Below the pieces are notes generated by a model. That model searched no databases and was not told the origin of the DNA. It saw only the letters and a program-made list of their open reading frames with translations. From Sulfurimonas lithotrophica (GTDB lineage Bacteria > Campylobacterota > Campylobacteria > Campylobacterales > Sulfurimonadaceae): a DNA stretch of 64,000 nt. The position numbers were made by a program, and so were the translations under genes. The stretch is from positions 1,054,001 through 1,118,000 of the forward strand of contig NZ_CP043617.1 of the NCBI RefSeq assembly GCF_009258225.1, in the 5' to 3' direction. This document shows, piece by piece, positions 1-9,464 of this stretch (positions within the stretch are counted from its first letter, which is position 1; every line of letters starts with the position of its first letter).

Positions 1-1670
1 CATATGCAGATGATTTAGCACCTAAATTAAAAACCGTAGTTAGTTTTGACAAAGAACATGCACAAGAGTTCGGAAAACTAGTACTTCAAGACAGCGGTGG
101 TAGAATGAAGCCTATCGATACATTATCCACTGAAATACTTGCAAAACTAAGCAAATCTGCCAATTTAAAAATCGGTGAATATAAGCTTACTCCTACTCAG
201 GTTATTTTAGGTATGATGATTAAACCCGATGAGTACAGAGATATAAAAATGATACGTACAAAAAAAGAAGAGATAAATAAAATTTTATCTGTTAAAGAAG
301 ACGCAAAATATGCTTCTTTTTCTCAGTTCTTTACGGATTCCGCAAATATAAGAGGATATAAACTGGCTCAATACGTAGAAGAAGCCGTTAGAAAACAACC
401 AAAACACAGAAATCAATTTGACAAAGATATATTACAAGTTGATGAAAGAGTAAATATAGCTTATTCTGTATATACGGGTGCACTATTAAAGATATGGCCG
501 AAACCTAGTGATATGAATAATAAATGGTTTGCAAGTATAGAAGCACTTCAAACTTTTTCTGCGGAAGATTCTTCTAAAGTCAGAGAGATAGCTTTTGCAT
601 ATTTTTCATCCGTAGATACCGGTATTAAAACCGGTGATTGGAGTAGTGCAAATGATGCTCTTGCAAAAATAGCTGAATATCAAAAATTTTACGGTCAAGA
701 AGTATATCCTAGTAAAAATAGAATAGAAGCAGAAATTTTTTACAATAAAGCAAATATTTTTGAAAGACTCTATCCTTTATATCTTTTGGTAGGGTTTGTA
801 CTTTTAGTTTTTAGTTTTATTAAAATAATAAACCATGATTTTAAACTTGGAATTGTTGCCAAGTCTTCATTATGGTTATTAATACTGTTTTTTATAATTC
901 ATACTATCGGTTTGGGTATTCGTTGGTATATATCGGGTCATGCCCCTTGGTCAAACGGATATGAGTCTATGATATATATTGGATGGGCTACGGTTTTAGC
1001 AGGTTTTCTTTTCTCAAAGCATTCCCCTTTAACTATGGCTTCGACCGCGATATTAACAGGATTAATACTTTTTGTAGCACATTTAAACTGGATGGATCCG
1101 CAAGTTACAAACTTGGTTCCTGTACTAAAGTCGTACTGGTTAAGCATCCATGTTGCCACTATTACTGCTAGTTACGGATTTTTAGGTCTTGGTGCATTGC
1201 TTGGTTTTGTAGCTATTATTTTATTTATTTTAAAAACACAAAAAAATGATGCAAAAATTTCAAACTCTATTAAAGAGTTAAATGCCATAAATGAAATGAG
1301 TTTAATGATTGGTCTTGCACTTCTTACGATGGGTAACTTCCTTGGCGGTGTTTGGGCAAATGAGTCTTGGGGACGCTATTGGGGATGGGATCCAAAAGAA
1401 ACATGGGCATTGGTAACTATATTGTTGTATGCGGTGGTTGTGCATCTGAGATTCATTAAAGCATTATACAGCGAGTTTAACTTCGCAGTTATCTCACTTC
1501 TAAGTTATTCAAGTGTTATTATGACTTACTTTGGAGTAAACTACTATCTTGCAGGTCTTCACTCTTATGCAAAAGGTGATCCTGTTCCTATTCCTGATTT
1601 TGTTCCTGTAACATATCTTGTTATAGGTATAGTTATAGCGCTCGCATTTAGAAATAGAAAGCTGGCATAA
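1..1670 (+). CDS. ccsBA: Cytochrome c synthase CcsBA, C-terminal part (5' truncated by window edge)
   Basis: This integral membrane protein attaches heme to apocytochromes c on the periplasmic side (system II maturation). The frame stays open to the window start, and the residues before the first ATG at 105 read QDSGGR then MKPIDT, a continuous family motif, so that ATG is internal and the gene begins upstream. The visible part has a periplasmic domain followed by many membrane helices. The tryptophan-rich heme-handling motif of the CcsA domain, ESWGRYWGWDPKETW, is intact, and several conserved histidines lie between helices. Fused CcsBA proteins are usual in Campylobacterota. The DUF2461 gene follows after 9 bases and hemH comes soon after, so heme synthesis and heme attachment sit in one transcription unit. 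The family is very sure; the true start is outside the window. Confidence 0.95.
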   Translation, partial: YADDLAPKLKTVVSFDKEHAQEFGKLVLQDSGGRMKPIDTLSTEILAKLSKSANLKIGEYKLTPTQVILGMMIKPDEYRDIKMIRTKKEEINKILSVKEDAKYASFSQFFTDSANIRGYKLAQYVEEAVRKQPKHRNQFDKDILQVDERVNIAYSVYTGALLKIWPKPSDMNNKWFASIEALQTFSAEDSSKVREIAFAYFSSVDTGIKTGDWSSANDALAKIAEYQKFYGQEVYPSKNRIEAEIFYNKANIFERLYPLYLLVGFVLLVFSFIKIINHDFKLGIVAKSSLWLLILFFIIHTIGLGIRWYISGHAPWSNGYESMIYIGWATVLAGFLFSKHSPLTMASTAILTGLILFVAHLNWMDPQVTNLVPVLKSYWLSIHVATITASYGFLGLGALLGFVAIILFILKTQKNDAKISNSIKELNAINEMSLMIGLALLTMGNFLGGVWANESWGRYWGWDPKETWALVTILLYAVVVHLRFIKALYSEFNFAVISLLSYSSVIMTYFGVNYYLAGLHSYAKGDPVPIPDFVPVTYLVIGIVIALAFRNRKLA

Positions 1671-1679
1671 AGTAAGAGT

Positions 1680-2384
1680 ATGGATTTTAAAGGTTTTGAT
1701 AAAAAATCATTAACGTTTTTAGAGTCGATTAGACAAAACAATAACAAAGAATGGTTTGAAGCTCATAAAAAAGAGTATGAAGAGTATATTTTAAACCCAT
1801 CACGTCTTTTTGTAGAAGAGATGGGTGAGCATCTGATGGCACTTGAACCGACTCTAAATTTTGAGCCCAAAATAAATAAATCTCTTTTTCGCATCTACCG
1901 CGATACCCGTAGAATGGGTGCAAACAAAGTGCCTCTAAAACACAGAATAGGTTTTGTTTTTTGGCAAGGTGGCGGCAAAAGGCTTCAAAGTTCAGGGTTT
2001 TATATGCATTTTTCTCCCGATGAACTTTTTGTAGCAGTGGGTGTAAGATGGTTTGAGAAACCTATGTTAGATGCATACCGAGAATATATTAAAAATGATG
2101 AAAATAGAGAAAAACTAAAAAATATACTCGATAAAATAACGGCAGATGGTTATAAAGTAATTGACAAAGGTTATAAAAGACTGCCTCGCGGTTTTGATAG
2201 TGATATGTCAAATGCAGATTTGGCTTTATATAAAGGTATGGCTACGTATAAAGTTCTTAAGCCTGAACTTATTTGTGATGGAGATAAGCTTATAGATAAC
2301 CTTTATAAAATATATGAAGATATGTTAGTATTACAACAATTCATGTATGAAGTAAGTTTACGTGTCAAAGAGGATATAGATTGA
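1680..2384 (+). CDS. DUF2461 family protein
   Basis: This 234-residue soluble protein belongs to the DUF2461 (TIGR02453) family, whose biochemical function is not established. The family signature is visible near the N-terminus, with a phenylalanine-rich segment, the NNNKEWFEAHK motif and then FRIYRDTRRM. A central SGFYMHFSPDELFVAVGVRWF segment is also typical. It starts with ATG 9 bases after ccsBA and its stop codon overlaps the TTG start of hemH, so it is translationally coupled within a heme and cytochrome operon. No signal peptide or membrane segment is visible. A role linked to heme cannot be claimed from position alone. Confidence 0.85.
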   Translation: MDFKGFDKKSLTFLESIRQNNNKEWFEAHKKEYEEYILNPSRLFVEEMGEHLMALEPTLNFEPKINKSLFRIYRDTRRMGANKVPLKHRIGFVFWQGGGKRLQSSGFYMHFSPDELFVAVGVRWFEKPMLDAYREYIKNDENREKLKNILDKITADGYKVIDKGYKRLPRGFDSDMSNADLALYKGMATYKVLKPELICDGDKLIDNLYKIYEDMLVLQQFMYEVSLRVKEDID

Positions 2385-3331
2385 AAAAAGAAGCGATAGT
2401 ACTTTTAAATATGGGTGGACCAAACAACCTTAAAGAGGTTGAAATGTTTTTAAAAAACATGTTTAACGACAAAAATATTATCACTGTTAAGAGTTCCCTT
2501 CTTCGTAAGTTTATAGCTACGATGATAACCTTTACAAGAACCGAATCATCACAAGAGATATATGAAAAACTCGGTGGAAAATCCCCTCTTGTAGGACATA
2601 CGAAAAAGCTTGTAAAAAAGCTTCAAGATAAACTCGGTGGTGAGGTAATCGTGGATTTTGTTATGCGTTATACTCCTCCGTTTGCTTCTGAAGTGATACA
2701 ACGTTTAAATAAAGAGAACGTAGATAAAATTTATTTGATACCTTTATACCCTCAATTCTCGACGACAACGACAAAGTCATCACTCGAAGATTTTGAAGAA
2801 CAATACCATTTGCACGGTGGAGATGCACTGCTAACGGAGATAAAACACTTTTTTAAAAATGAAAAATATAATGAAGCCGTTTTAGAAAATATTAAAGAAG
2901 TTATGGGAACTTCAAGCTATGATGAATTTGAGCTTATATTCTCAGCCCACGGTTTACCTCAAAAGATTGTAGATGCCGGTGACGTGTATCAGAAACATAT
3001 TATTAGACATGTAGAGATTTTAAAAGAGATGCTAAGCGAAAAAAACATGAATTTTGCGTCTGTTGATATAGCATATCAATCAAAAGTCGGACCAATGGCA
3101 TGGCTAAGACCATCATTGGATGAAAAACTAGAAGAGTTAAAATCTAAAAAAGTTGTTATCTTTCCTATAGCATTTACGATTGACAATTCTGAAACAGATT
3201 TCGAACTCGAAATCGAGTATCGTGAAATTGCAAGTGAACTTGGTATAAAAGAGTATAAGGTTGCCAGATGCCCAAATGACAGTGATTTGTTTGTAGAAGC
3301 ATTGGCTCAGATATACAAAAAAATGAGATAG
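2381..3331 (+). CDS. hemH: Ferrochelatase
   Basis: Ferrochelatase inserts Fe2+ into protoporphyrin IX, the last step of protoheme synthesis. The 316-residue length fits the bacterial enzyme. The N-terminal LLNMGGP motif is present, as are YPQFSTTT and the catalytic SAHGLP with His190. The acidic ETDFELE helix that lines the metal path lies near residue 272. The start is a TTG that overlaps the stop of the preceding DUF2461 gene (TTGA), which argues for translational coupling. It is followed after 2 bases by a HAD phosphatase. Product heme would feed CcsBA, encoded three genes earlier in the same direction. The assignment is secure. Confidence 0.96.
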   Translation: MKKEAIVLLNMGGPNNLKEVEMFLKNMFNDKNIITVKSSLLRKFIATMITFTRTESSQEIYEKLGGKSPLVGHTKKLVKKLQDKLGGEVIVDFVMRYTPPFASEVIQRLNKENVDKIYLIPLYPQFSTTTTKSSLEDFEEQYHLHGGDALLTEIKHFFKNEKYNEAVLENIKEVMGTSSYDEFELIFSAHGLPQKIVDAGDVYQKHIIRHVEILKEMLSEKNMNFASVDIAYQSKVGPMAWLRPSLDEKLEELKSKKVVIFPIAFTIDNSETDFELEIEYREIASELGIKEYKVARCPNDSDLFVEALAQIYKKMR

Positions 3332-3333
3332 TT

Positions 3334-3963
3334 ATGAAAGTTGTTATATTTGATATGGACGGCACACTGCTCGATTCTCAAAAAGATATAACTATATCGG
3401 TAAACCATGTAAGAAAAACTAACTATAATCTTAAACCTCTAAGTGAAAAGTTTATAGTAGAGGCTATAAATATGGAGGTTAGAAATCTACCGTATCTTTT
3501 TTACGAAACAGAGATTTATGAAGATAGTGCAAGAGATATGTTTGAAAAGCATTATTATGAACAATGTGTAAAAAATCCATACTTATACGACGGTATAGAC
3601 ACTACCTTAAAAACTCTTTTGGATAATGGTATTAAACTCTCAGTAGCAACAAATGCCCCTACAAAATTTGCAAAAAGAATGTTGTCGCATCTAGATGTTG
3701 CACATCTATTTGACGTGATTATAGGTGCAGATAAAATAAATGCTTCAAAACCAAGTCCGAAAATGATTGAATATATTTTAAAATCTTATAATTTTGACTA
3801 TGAAAAACATGAAGCATGGATGATCGGCGATAATTCTAAAGATATGCTCAGTGCGCAAAATGCGGGTATAAACTCGGCTTTTGCTATTTGGGGATTTACC
3901 CCCGAATCAAATCATAATATAGTTATTAATACTCCAAAAGATATTTTAGATATAATACTTTAA
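3334..3963 (+). CDS. HAD-superfamily hydrolase, phosphoglycolate phosphatase-like
   Basis: This 209-residue soluble phosphatase has all four HAD motifs: DMDGTLLDS at the N-terminus with the nucleophilic aspartate, SVATNAPT (motif II), the lysine in ASKPSPKM (motif III) and MIGDNSKDM (motif IV). The helical cap between motifs I and II places it in HAD subfamily IA, near Gph and YqaB-type phosphatases. The natural substrate cannot be read from sequence; phosphoglycolate is only the closest named activity. The gene starts 2 bases after hemH and belongs to the same operon. The next gene follows after 23 bases with a good AGGGGA ribosome binding site, so expression may step up there. Confidence 0.88.
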   Translation: MKVVIFDMDGTLLDSQKDITISVNHVRKTNYNLKPLSEKFIVEAINMEVRNLPYLFYETEIYEDSARDMFEKHYYEQCVKNPYLYDGIDTTLKTLLDNGIKLSVATNAPTKFAKRMLSHLDVAHLFDVIIGADKINASKPSPKMIEYILKSYNFDYEKHEAWMIGDNSKDMLSAQNAGINSAFAIWGFTPESNHNIVINTPKDILDIIL

Positions 3964-3986
3964 AAACTGATTTTAGGGGATTATAA

Positions 3987-5234
3987 ATGTTTAGTATTGA
4001 TATCGTTATATCTTTTGCTTTCATGGCACTTCTTTTTCTAAGACAGATTTCAATAATCAAACATGAAAATAAAATTAATTATGCCCCGCTAATGATAGGT
4101 ATAGGGGCTATAAGTAGTGTTATTCACTTTATAATACACCCTGAGTATAAAGATATCATCTTACTTTTACGCGAATCGTCTTTTCCATTGCTTGTATCGT
4201 TAATATTGTATATAGTTATGAATATAATACACCAAACTATAGAATCTAAACAAAAAAGACTTCAGCATGAATTCACACAAACTTTAATAGAACAAATAAC
4301 ACAACTAAAGCAATATACTACGGAGTTGGAAGTCAAGATAAACGATTCACAAAAAACAGACTTAAAAGCTCAAGAAGAACTAAGAAAAAAATTTAAAGAA
4401 GATATACAAGCACTTGATACTATAAAATCAAACCAAAATATTTTTTTAGAAATGTTTGATGAAATGAAAGCTTTAAATAAAGGTGTTGAAAAAGCATTTC
4501 GAGATTTCGCGGATGTTGAGATGCCATCACTTGATGATGTTGTTCATAAGCATATAGACCTAATCCGTATCTCCGAACAAGATCATTTTAATAAACTAAA
4601 TTCACTCTTGCAAAATATTGTGCAAAATAAGGGAGATATTTCCAAAGACTTAGATGATGTAAAAGCCACTATGGTACAGATTCAAAATTTGGCAAAAAAC
4701 ATATCCGATGCTATTGTGACAAATACGGTTTCAAAAATGGCAAATATATCTAAAGCTTTTGAAGAACAAATAAGTACTTTAAAATCTCACTCGGAGAGTT
4801 TAAACACAGCATTATATGAGAGTGAAAATAAAATATCGCATATTTCAAAAGAGAGTGAAGTTCTTTTAACTCAGATGTCCCTCTCGTCAAAAAAGATGGA
4901 TGAGATGCAAGAACAAAGCTCAAATCTAAGCGATATGTATGTCAAATTAAGAGCTTTAATGAATGATATCGAAACACTTAGAGCAGATTATGTTAAGGCT
5001 CAATCGCAGTTAAGTATGCTATCACGAGAACTTAGAGAATCTCAAGAAGATGATATTAACAATATAAAAGAGCAAATGGAAGATTTAATAGTTCTTTTAA
5101 CAGGTAAAATAGACAACTCTTTGGAAAAACTTCATAAACATTACCATATTTCAAATGAAGAGTTATCTCAAAGTGTTCAGATGCTGGCAAAAAAAGCACA
5201 GCTTCAAAAAGGATACGGTGAAACTAATGTTTAA
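3987..5234 (+). CDS. Membrane-anchored coiled-coil protein of unknown function
   Basis: The family is not recognised. The 415-residue protein begins with about three hydrophobic segments (roughly residues 4-20, 33-50 and 63-83) and then has over 300 residues of charged, heptad-rich sequence that should form a long cytoplasmic coiled coil. Its helical repeat pattern, with runs such as SLSSKKMDEMQEQSSNLSDM, recalls the signalling bundle of chemoreceptors or the rods of RmuC and Smc-like proteins, but the conserved chemoreceptor tip was not found. Its last 8 bases overlap the ATG of the Cache-PAS-GGDEF-EAL gene, so the two are translationally coupled. A role as a scaffold or partner for that protein is an inference. 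Confidence 0.7.
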   Translation: MFSIDIVISFAFMALLFLRQISIIKHENKINYAPLMIGIGAISSVIHFIIHPEYKDIILLLRESSFPLLVSLILYIVMNIIHQTIESKQKRLQHEFTQTLIEQITQLKQYTTELEVKINDSQKTDLKAQEELRKKFKEDIQALDTIKSNQNIFLEMFDEMKALNKGVEKAFRDFADVEMPSLDDVVHKHIDLIRISEQDHFNKLNSLLQNIVQNKGDISKDLDDVKATMVQIQNLAKNISDAIVTNTVSKMANISKAFEEQISTLKSHSESLNTALYESENKISHISKESEVLLTQMSLSSKKMDEMQEQSSNLSDMYVKLRALMNDIETLRADYVKAQSQLSMLSRELRESQEDDINNIKEQMEDLIVLLTGKIDNSLEKLHKHYHISNEELSQSVQMLAKKAQLQKGYGETNV

Positions 5235-7806
5235 AAAACTTAGTACAAAAAGTAAAGTATTATTATTTATTTCCGTATTACTATTTGTTTTTATATCTAT
5301 ACTGATTACAAATATATATTTAACCGAAAAAGAAAACCTGAGCAGAGAAAAAGAACAATATAGGTTAAATACTATAACTGCATATACAAATACTCTTAAT
5401 AATTATGAAATCTCGTATAAAAGTAAGCTAACGTCAATTTTAACTTTGCCGGGAGTTATTGAGAGTATAAAAAATCATGATAGATTAAAGCTTTATTCGT
5501 TAGTCAAAGAAGAATGGGATAATTTAAAAAAAGAAAATAAATATGTAAAAATTTTGCATTTTCATAAAGCCGACGGATATACACTTTTAAGAATGCACAA
5601 TCCTAATAAATATGATGATGATATAGCAAGCAAAAGGGCTATGTGCAGGTATATGCACGAAAGTAAAAAAGCTATTTCGGGCTTTGAAGCGGGAGTACAT
5701 CTGCTGGGATATAGAGTTATGATGCCTGTTTTTTACAATAGTGAATATATAGGTGCTATAGAGATAGGTATAAAACCTAGTTTTATTTTAAGTCAAATGA
5801 AAAAATTCTCTAATGTTTCAGGTGTAATTTTTGCAAAAGAAGCAGATATATTTAGTAAAAAGCTTATAGATAAAGAGAAAATACTTATCGGTAAATATAG
5901 ACTAGAGAGCAATAGTTTAAATGATAAAAGTCTAATCAATCACTTACCCGATGGATATAAGTTAGATAGTGATTTAAGAGTAGAAAAAGATTCAAAGATA
6001 TATGATGTTTATCTATTTGAACATAAAGATTTTAAAGGTGAAGTAAGTGCCAAAACATTGATATTTAACGATATAAGTATCTTAGTTCATAATTTCAACG
6101 AGGCTATTTTAAAAATAGTATTTTTTTCGGTAGTGCTTTTCTTTATACTTGTTTTAACTATAAAGTTTGGATTTGAAAAAACACTTGACAAAATTGATAG
6201 TACAAACAAAGAACTTCTACACAGCGTAGCTTTTTTGAAAAGCCATCAGTTAGCTATGGATGAGTCTAGCATAGTTACAAAATCGGATATTAAAGGACAA
6301 ATTACATATGTTAACGACAACTTCTGCAAGGTAACGGGTTATACAAAAGAAGAAGCGATAGGAAAACCGCATAGCTTACTGAGACATCCTGATAATCCTA
6401 AAGAGATGTTTACAGATTTATGGAAAACTATTAGGTCTAAAAAAGTTTGGAAAGGTATTATGAAAAACAGGGGTAAATACTCAGATTATTGGGTAGATGC
6501 TTCAATATTGCCTATTTTAGACGATAACAACGATATAGTAGAATATATAGCTATAAGACACGATATTACAAAGATGATTGAACAGCAAAACAAGCTTGAT
6601 AATATAGCTAATACAGACACCTTGACAGGCTTAGGAAGCAGATATAAATTAGTCCAAGACATAGCAAATTCTAAAACGCCGGCACTGGCAATATTAAACG
6701 TAGATTCTTTCTCTCAAATTAATGATTTTTACGGTCATGAAAAAGGTGACTTGGTTATTGTTATGTTAGCCAGCATCATAAATTCTATTACTAAAGATAA
6801 TGACTTTAGTCTTTATCATCTTCAAGGTGATGAATTTGTTGTTTTTCATAAAGATGCAAAAAGAGAAGACTTTATTAAAGATATTTTAGATATTCCTCTA
6901 CAGGTTGCAACAAAGCCTATTAAACTCGATGAAGAAGAGATATATTTAAATTTAACTACCGCAATCTCTTTTGAATCTAATGAAAAAATTTTAACTACTG
7001 CCGACATGGCACTAAAAATAGCAAAAAGAGAACATAAAAGTGTAGTTATATACAGTGATGAAATATCGTTAAACGATGAATATAAAAACAATATAAAATG
7101 GGCAAAAAAAATTAAAGAAGCCATAGAGTTTGACAAAATAATACCTGTCTTTCAACCCATAGTAAACAACAGTAGCGGAAAATGGGAAAAGTATGAATCT
7201 TTGGTTAGATTGATAGATGATGACGGAAAATTAATATCACCGTATTTCTTTTTGGAAATATCGAAAAAAACCAAACATTATACCCAAATAACAAAAATAA
7301 TGATTCAAAAATCATTTGATATGTTTAAAGATAAAGATATAGAATTTTCCATCAATTTGACTATTGAAGATATTTTAAATGAGCAAATAAATGATTTTAT
7401 AATAGAGATGCTGGATAAATACAAAATAGGCTCATATGTAGTATTTGAGATTGTTGAATCTGAATCTATAGAAAATTTTAAACAAGTTCACAACTTTATA
7501 GAGAAAATAAAATCGTATAACTGTAAGATTGCTATTGATGATTTTGGAACGGGTTATAGTAACTTTGAGTATTTGATGAAATTAAATGCCGATTATATAA
7601 AAATAGACGGTTCAATGATTAAGTATATAGATAAAAACAAAGAGGCACAACTTGTCGTGTCAACAATTGTAGATTTCGCTAAAAAAATGGGTGTTAAAAC
7701 CATAGCGGAGTTTGTTGAAAATGAAAATATCTTAAAAGAAGTAAAAAAGTTGGGAATAGATTATTCCCAAGGTTACCATTTTAGAGCACCGGAAATAGAA
7801 TTATAA
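5227..7806 (+). CDS. Cache-PAS-GGDEF-EAL c-di-GMP signalling protein
   Basis: This 859-residue membrane sensor probably degrades c-di-GMP. A first membrane helix (about 8-28) and a second (about 300-320) flank a periplasmic sensor that looks like a double-Cache domain of the dCache_3 type, with LHFHKADGYTLLRMHNP visible. A PAS domain follows (ITYVNDNFCKVTGYTKEEA), then a GGDEF domain whose signature is QGDEF at 533-537, so cyclase activity is doubtful. The EAL domain reads ESL at 657 and keeps DDFGTGYS and KTIAEF, so phosphodiesterase activity is plausible. The ATG at 5227 was preferred over an upstream ATG at 5155, because residues from here form a normal signal anchor and overlap the previous stop by only 8 bases. 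Confidence 0.9.
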   Translation: MFKKLSTKSKVLLFISVLLFVFISILITNIYLTEKENLSREKEQYRLNTITAYTNTLNNYEISYKSKLTSILTLPGVIESIKNHDRLKLYSLVKEEWDNLKKENKYVKILHFHKADGYTLLRMHNPNKYDDDIASKRAMCRYMHESKKAISGFEAGVHLLGYRVMMPVFYNSEYIGAIEIGIKPSFILSQMKKFSNVSGVIFAKEADIFSKKLIDKEKILIGKYRLESNSLNDKSLINHLPDGYKLDSDLRVEKDSKIYDVYLFEHKDFKGEVSAKTLIFNDISILVHNFNEAILKIVFFSVVLFFILVLTIKFGFEKTLDKIDSTNKELLHSVAFLKSHQLAMDESSIVTKSDIKGQITYVNDNFCKVTGYTKEEAIGKPHSLLRHPDNPKEMFTDLWKTIRSKKVWKGIMKNRGKYSDYWVDASILPILDDNNDIVEYIAIRHDITKMIEQQNKLDNIANTDTLTGLGSRYKLVQDIANSKTPALAILNVDSFSQINDFYGHEKGDLVIVMLASIINSITKDNDFSLYHLQGDEFVVFHKDAKREDFIKDILDIPLQVATKPIKLDEEEIYLNLTTAISFESNEKILTTADMALKIAKREHKSVVIYSDEISLNDEYKNNIKWAKKIKEAIEFDKIIPVFQPIVNNSSGKWEKYESLVRLIDDDGKLISPYFFLEISKKTKHYTQITKIMIQKSFDMFKDKDIEFSINLTIEDILNEQINDFIIEMLDKYKIGSYVVFEIVESESIENFKQVHNFIEKIKSYNCKIAIDDFGTGYSNFEYLMKLNADYIKIDGSMIKYIDKNKEAQLVVSTIVDFAKKMGVKTIAEFVENENILKEVKKLGIDYSQGYHFRAPEIEL

Positions 7807-7820
7807 ATATAAGGTTGTAG

Positions 7821-8201
7821 ATGCAAATTAGAGTTTATTATGAAGATACGGATACGGGTGGTATAGTTTACCACTCCAACTATTTGAACTTTTGTGAAAG
7901 AGCAAGAAGTGAGACTTTTTTTCAAAAAGGGCTAAGCCCCGATATGCCAACGGGAGGTTTTGTTGTAAAAAAGATTATTGCAAACTACTTAAAGCCTGCA
8001 AAACTAGGTGATTTACTGGATGTAAAAAGTTCACTTAAGCAGATAAAAGCAGCTTCTTTTATTCTTATTCAGAGTGTATATAAAGATGATATTAAACTAT
8101 TTGAAGCTGAGATTATTTTAGCGTATATTAACAGAGAAGGGCATCCTCAAAAGATTGAGGATGAGCTAAAAGAGATTATTGTATCTTTATTCGACGGCTG
8201 A
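7821..8201 (+). CDS. ybgC: YbgC-type acyl-CoA thioesterase
   Basis: This 126-residue single hotdog-fold protein hydrolyses acyl-CoA thioesters; the family often accompanies the Tol-Pal envelope system, which is not encoded here. The N-terminal signature YYEDTDTGGIVYHSNYL contains the catalytic aspartate, and FCERARSE follows as in characterised YbgC proteins. The ATG start lies 14 bases after the stop of the GGDEF-EAL gene, so it is the last gene of the upstream operon. Its end overlaps the convergent gene at 8187 by 15 bases. A perfect 9-base-pair hairpin lies inside its last codons (8142-8163). Confidence 0.93.
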   Translation: MQIRVYYEDTDTGGIVYHSNYLNFCERARSETFFQKGLSPDMPTGGFVVKKIIANYLKPAKLGDLLDVKSSLKQIKAASFILIQSVYKDDIKLFEAEIILAYINREGHPQKIEDELKEIIVSLFDG

Positions 8202-9464
8202 GAAGTGCTTGATAAATCTTGTTTTGGAAGGTTGCAGTAACTCTATAGGGTATTGCATCTGATTATCTACTACTTTTATTTTATATTGTCTGTCTTGTTT
8301 TGTTATTTTATTGAAAAAGTAGTCTATTCCTACAGTAGTAGTATAATTTATCCAATCATAAACAATATCGTTTCCAAGTAATGAGTTTGTTTCGATAAAT
8401 ACAGAATTGTTTTGCGTAATTGAATTTGCTATAACCATACTTTGTCTATCTTCATATTGAGTTAATGATAATATAAGCGGATCGTAGTTAATTTGTGTTG
8501 AAAGTACGTTTGTAGCATTTGTATCATACATAGTGAGTTGAGATATAATCATCGAGCTTTTTACTATAGGCGTATTTACGATAAAAGATCCTCTCTTGAT
8601 TTCTTCGTTCTCAAACAGTTGAGCTTCCAAGTTTGTAGTGCGTCTTGGAATTAAAAATTTTACAACTGTTCTGTTATTATCAGATTCAAGTATAGTATCG
8701 TCTTCTTGGATGCTAAGATTTATTTCTGAGATATTTGCATCTAGAGAATTTACGTTTTTAAAAACCTTCTCTTCATAAGCGGCTAGTTTTTTTCCTGTCG
8801 GCGATTTGTCATAAAAGATTACAAGCGGTGATACGGCTTCTTTTAAAAGTAAATCGCTTTGTGCTTTATAATCAATACCTCCAAAATAGATATTTGAGAG
8901 AGTAGTATTTAAATCTTTTTTGTTTATAGTAGGAAAATATATGTTTTCATAAGGTCTTAAAGAGATAAAAGTTTCTGCACCTTCTTGGGTAAAAGGCGCT
9001 ATTATATACTCAAATCCGTTTTCTTGAATCTCATATAGTGCTTTTTCTATATCTTCGTATTCTTCACTCTCTATATTATATGTTTTTAATTCAAAACTTT
9101 GGTTTCTGGCTAAAAGATAAGCAAAAGAAGCATTAGTCGTAGAAGCTGCATAACGACCTATTTTTTTATAAGGTAACAGTAGTGCTATTTTTAGTTTATT
9201 GCTCACTTGTGAACCAAGATTTAAGATAGATATATTCATCATTCTGATTTCATCTTGTTCTTGATTGTCAAGTTGTCTGTCGGCATGAGCTAAAAATGAT
9301 AATATCATATCATTATCTAAATAATTTTGAAGACATTCTTCATTACACGGGTAGGGGTCTAAATTTTGAATATATGTTTTTGGTAACGGTATATTTGATA
9401 TTAGATAACTTTGTGCATTTAACACAATAGAAAAAAAAGTAATAATGTATAATAGTTTTTTCAT
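8187..9464 (-). CDS. Periplasmic-binding-fold protein, possibly LpoA/LppC-like
   Basis: This 425-residue exported protein has a clear signal peptide (MKKLLYIITFFSIVLNAQS) and no lipobox. After a linker of about 80 residues comes a segment beginning KIALLLPYKKIGRYAAST. It resembles the first strand and helix of type I periplasmic-binding folds, as in branched-chain amino acid receptors and the LpoA/LppC activator of penicillin-binding protein 1A. The later FEYIIAPFTQEGAE and PLVIFYDKSPTGKKL segments fit the same fold. The start overlaps the stop of the preceding glycosylase gene (ATGA). The fold is likely; the role in activating peptidoglycan synthesis is only one possibility. Confidence 0.55.
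   Translation of the reverse strand: MKKLLYIITFFSIVLNAQSYLISNIPLPKTYIQNLDPYPCNEECLQNYLDNDMILSFLAHADRQLDNQEQDEIRMMNISILNLGSQVSNKLKIALLLPYKKIGRYAASTTNASFAYLLARNQSFELKTYNIESEEYEDIEKALYEIQENGFEYIIAPFTQEGAETFISLRPYENIYFPTINKKDLNTTLSNIYFGGIDYKAQSDLLLKEAVSPLVIFYDKSPTGKKLAAYEEKVFKNVNSLDANISEINLSIQEDDTILESDNNRTVVKFLIPRRTTNLEAQLFENEEIKRGSFIVNTPIVKSSMIISQLTMYDTNATNVLSTQINYDPLILSLTQYEDRQSMVIANSITQNNSVFIETNSLLGNDIVYDWINYTTTVGIDYFFNKITKQDRQYKIKVVDNQMQYPIELLQPSKTRFIKHFSAVE

Noticed and set aside
105-1670. A separate gene starting at the ATG at 105
   Set aside because: The frame is open upstream and the family motif QDSGGR-MKP spans that ATG, so it is internal to ccsBA.
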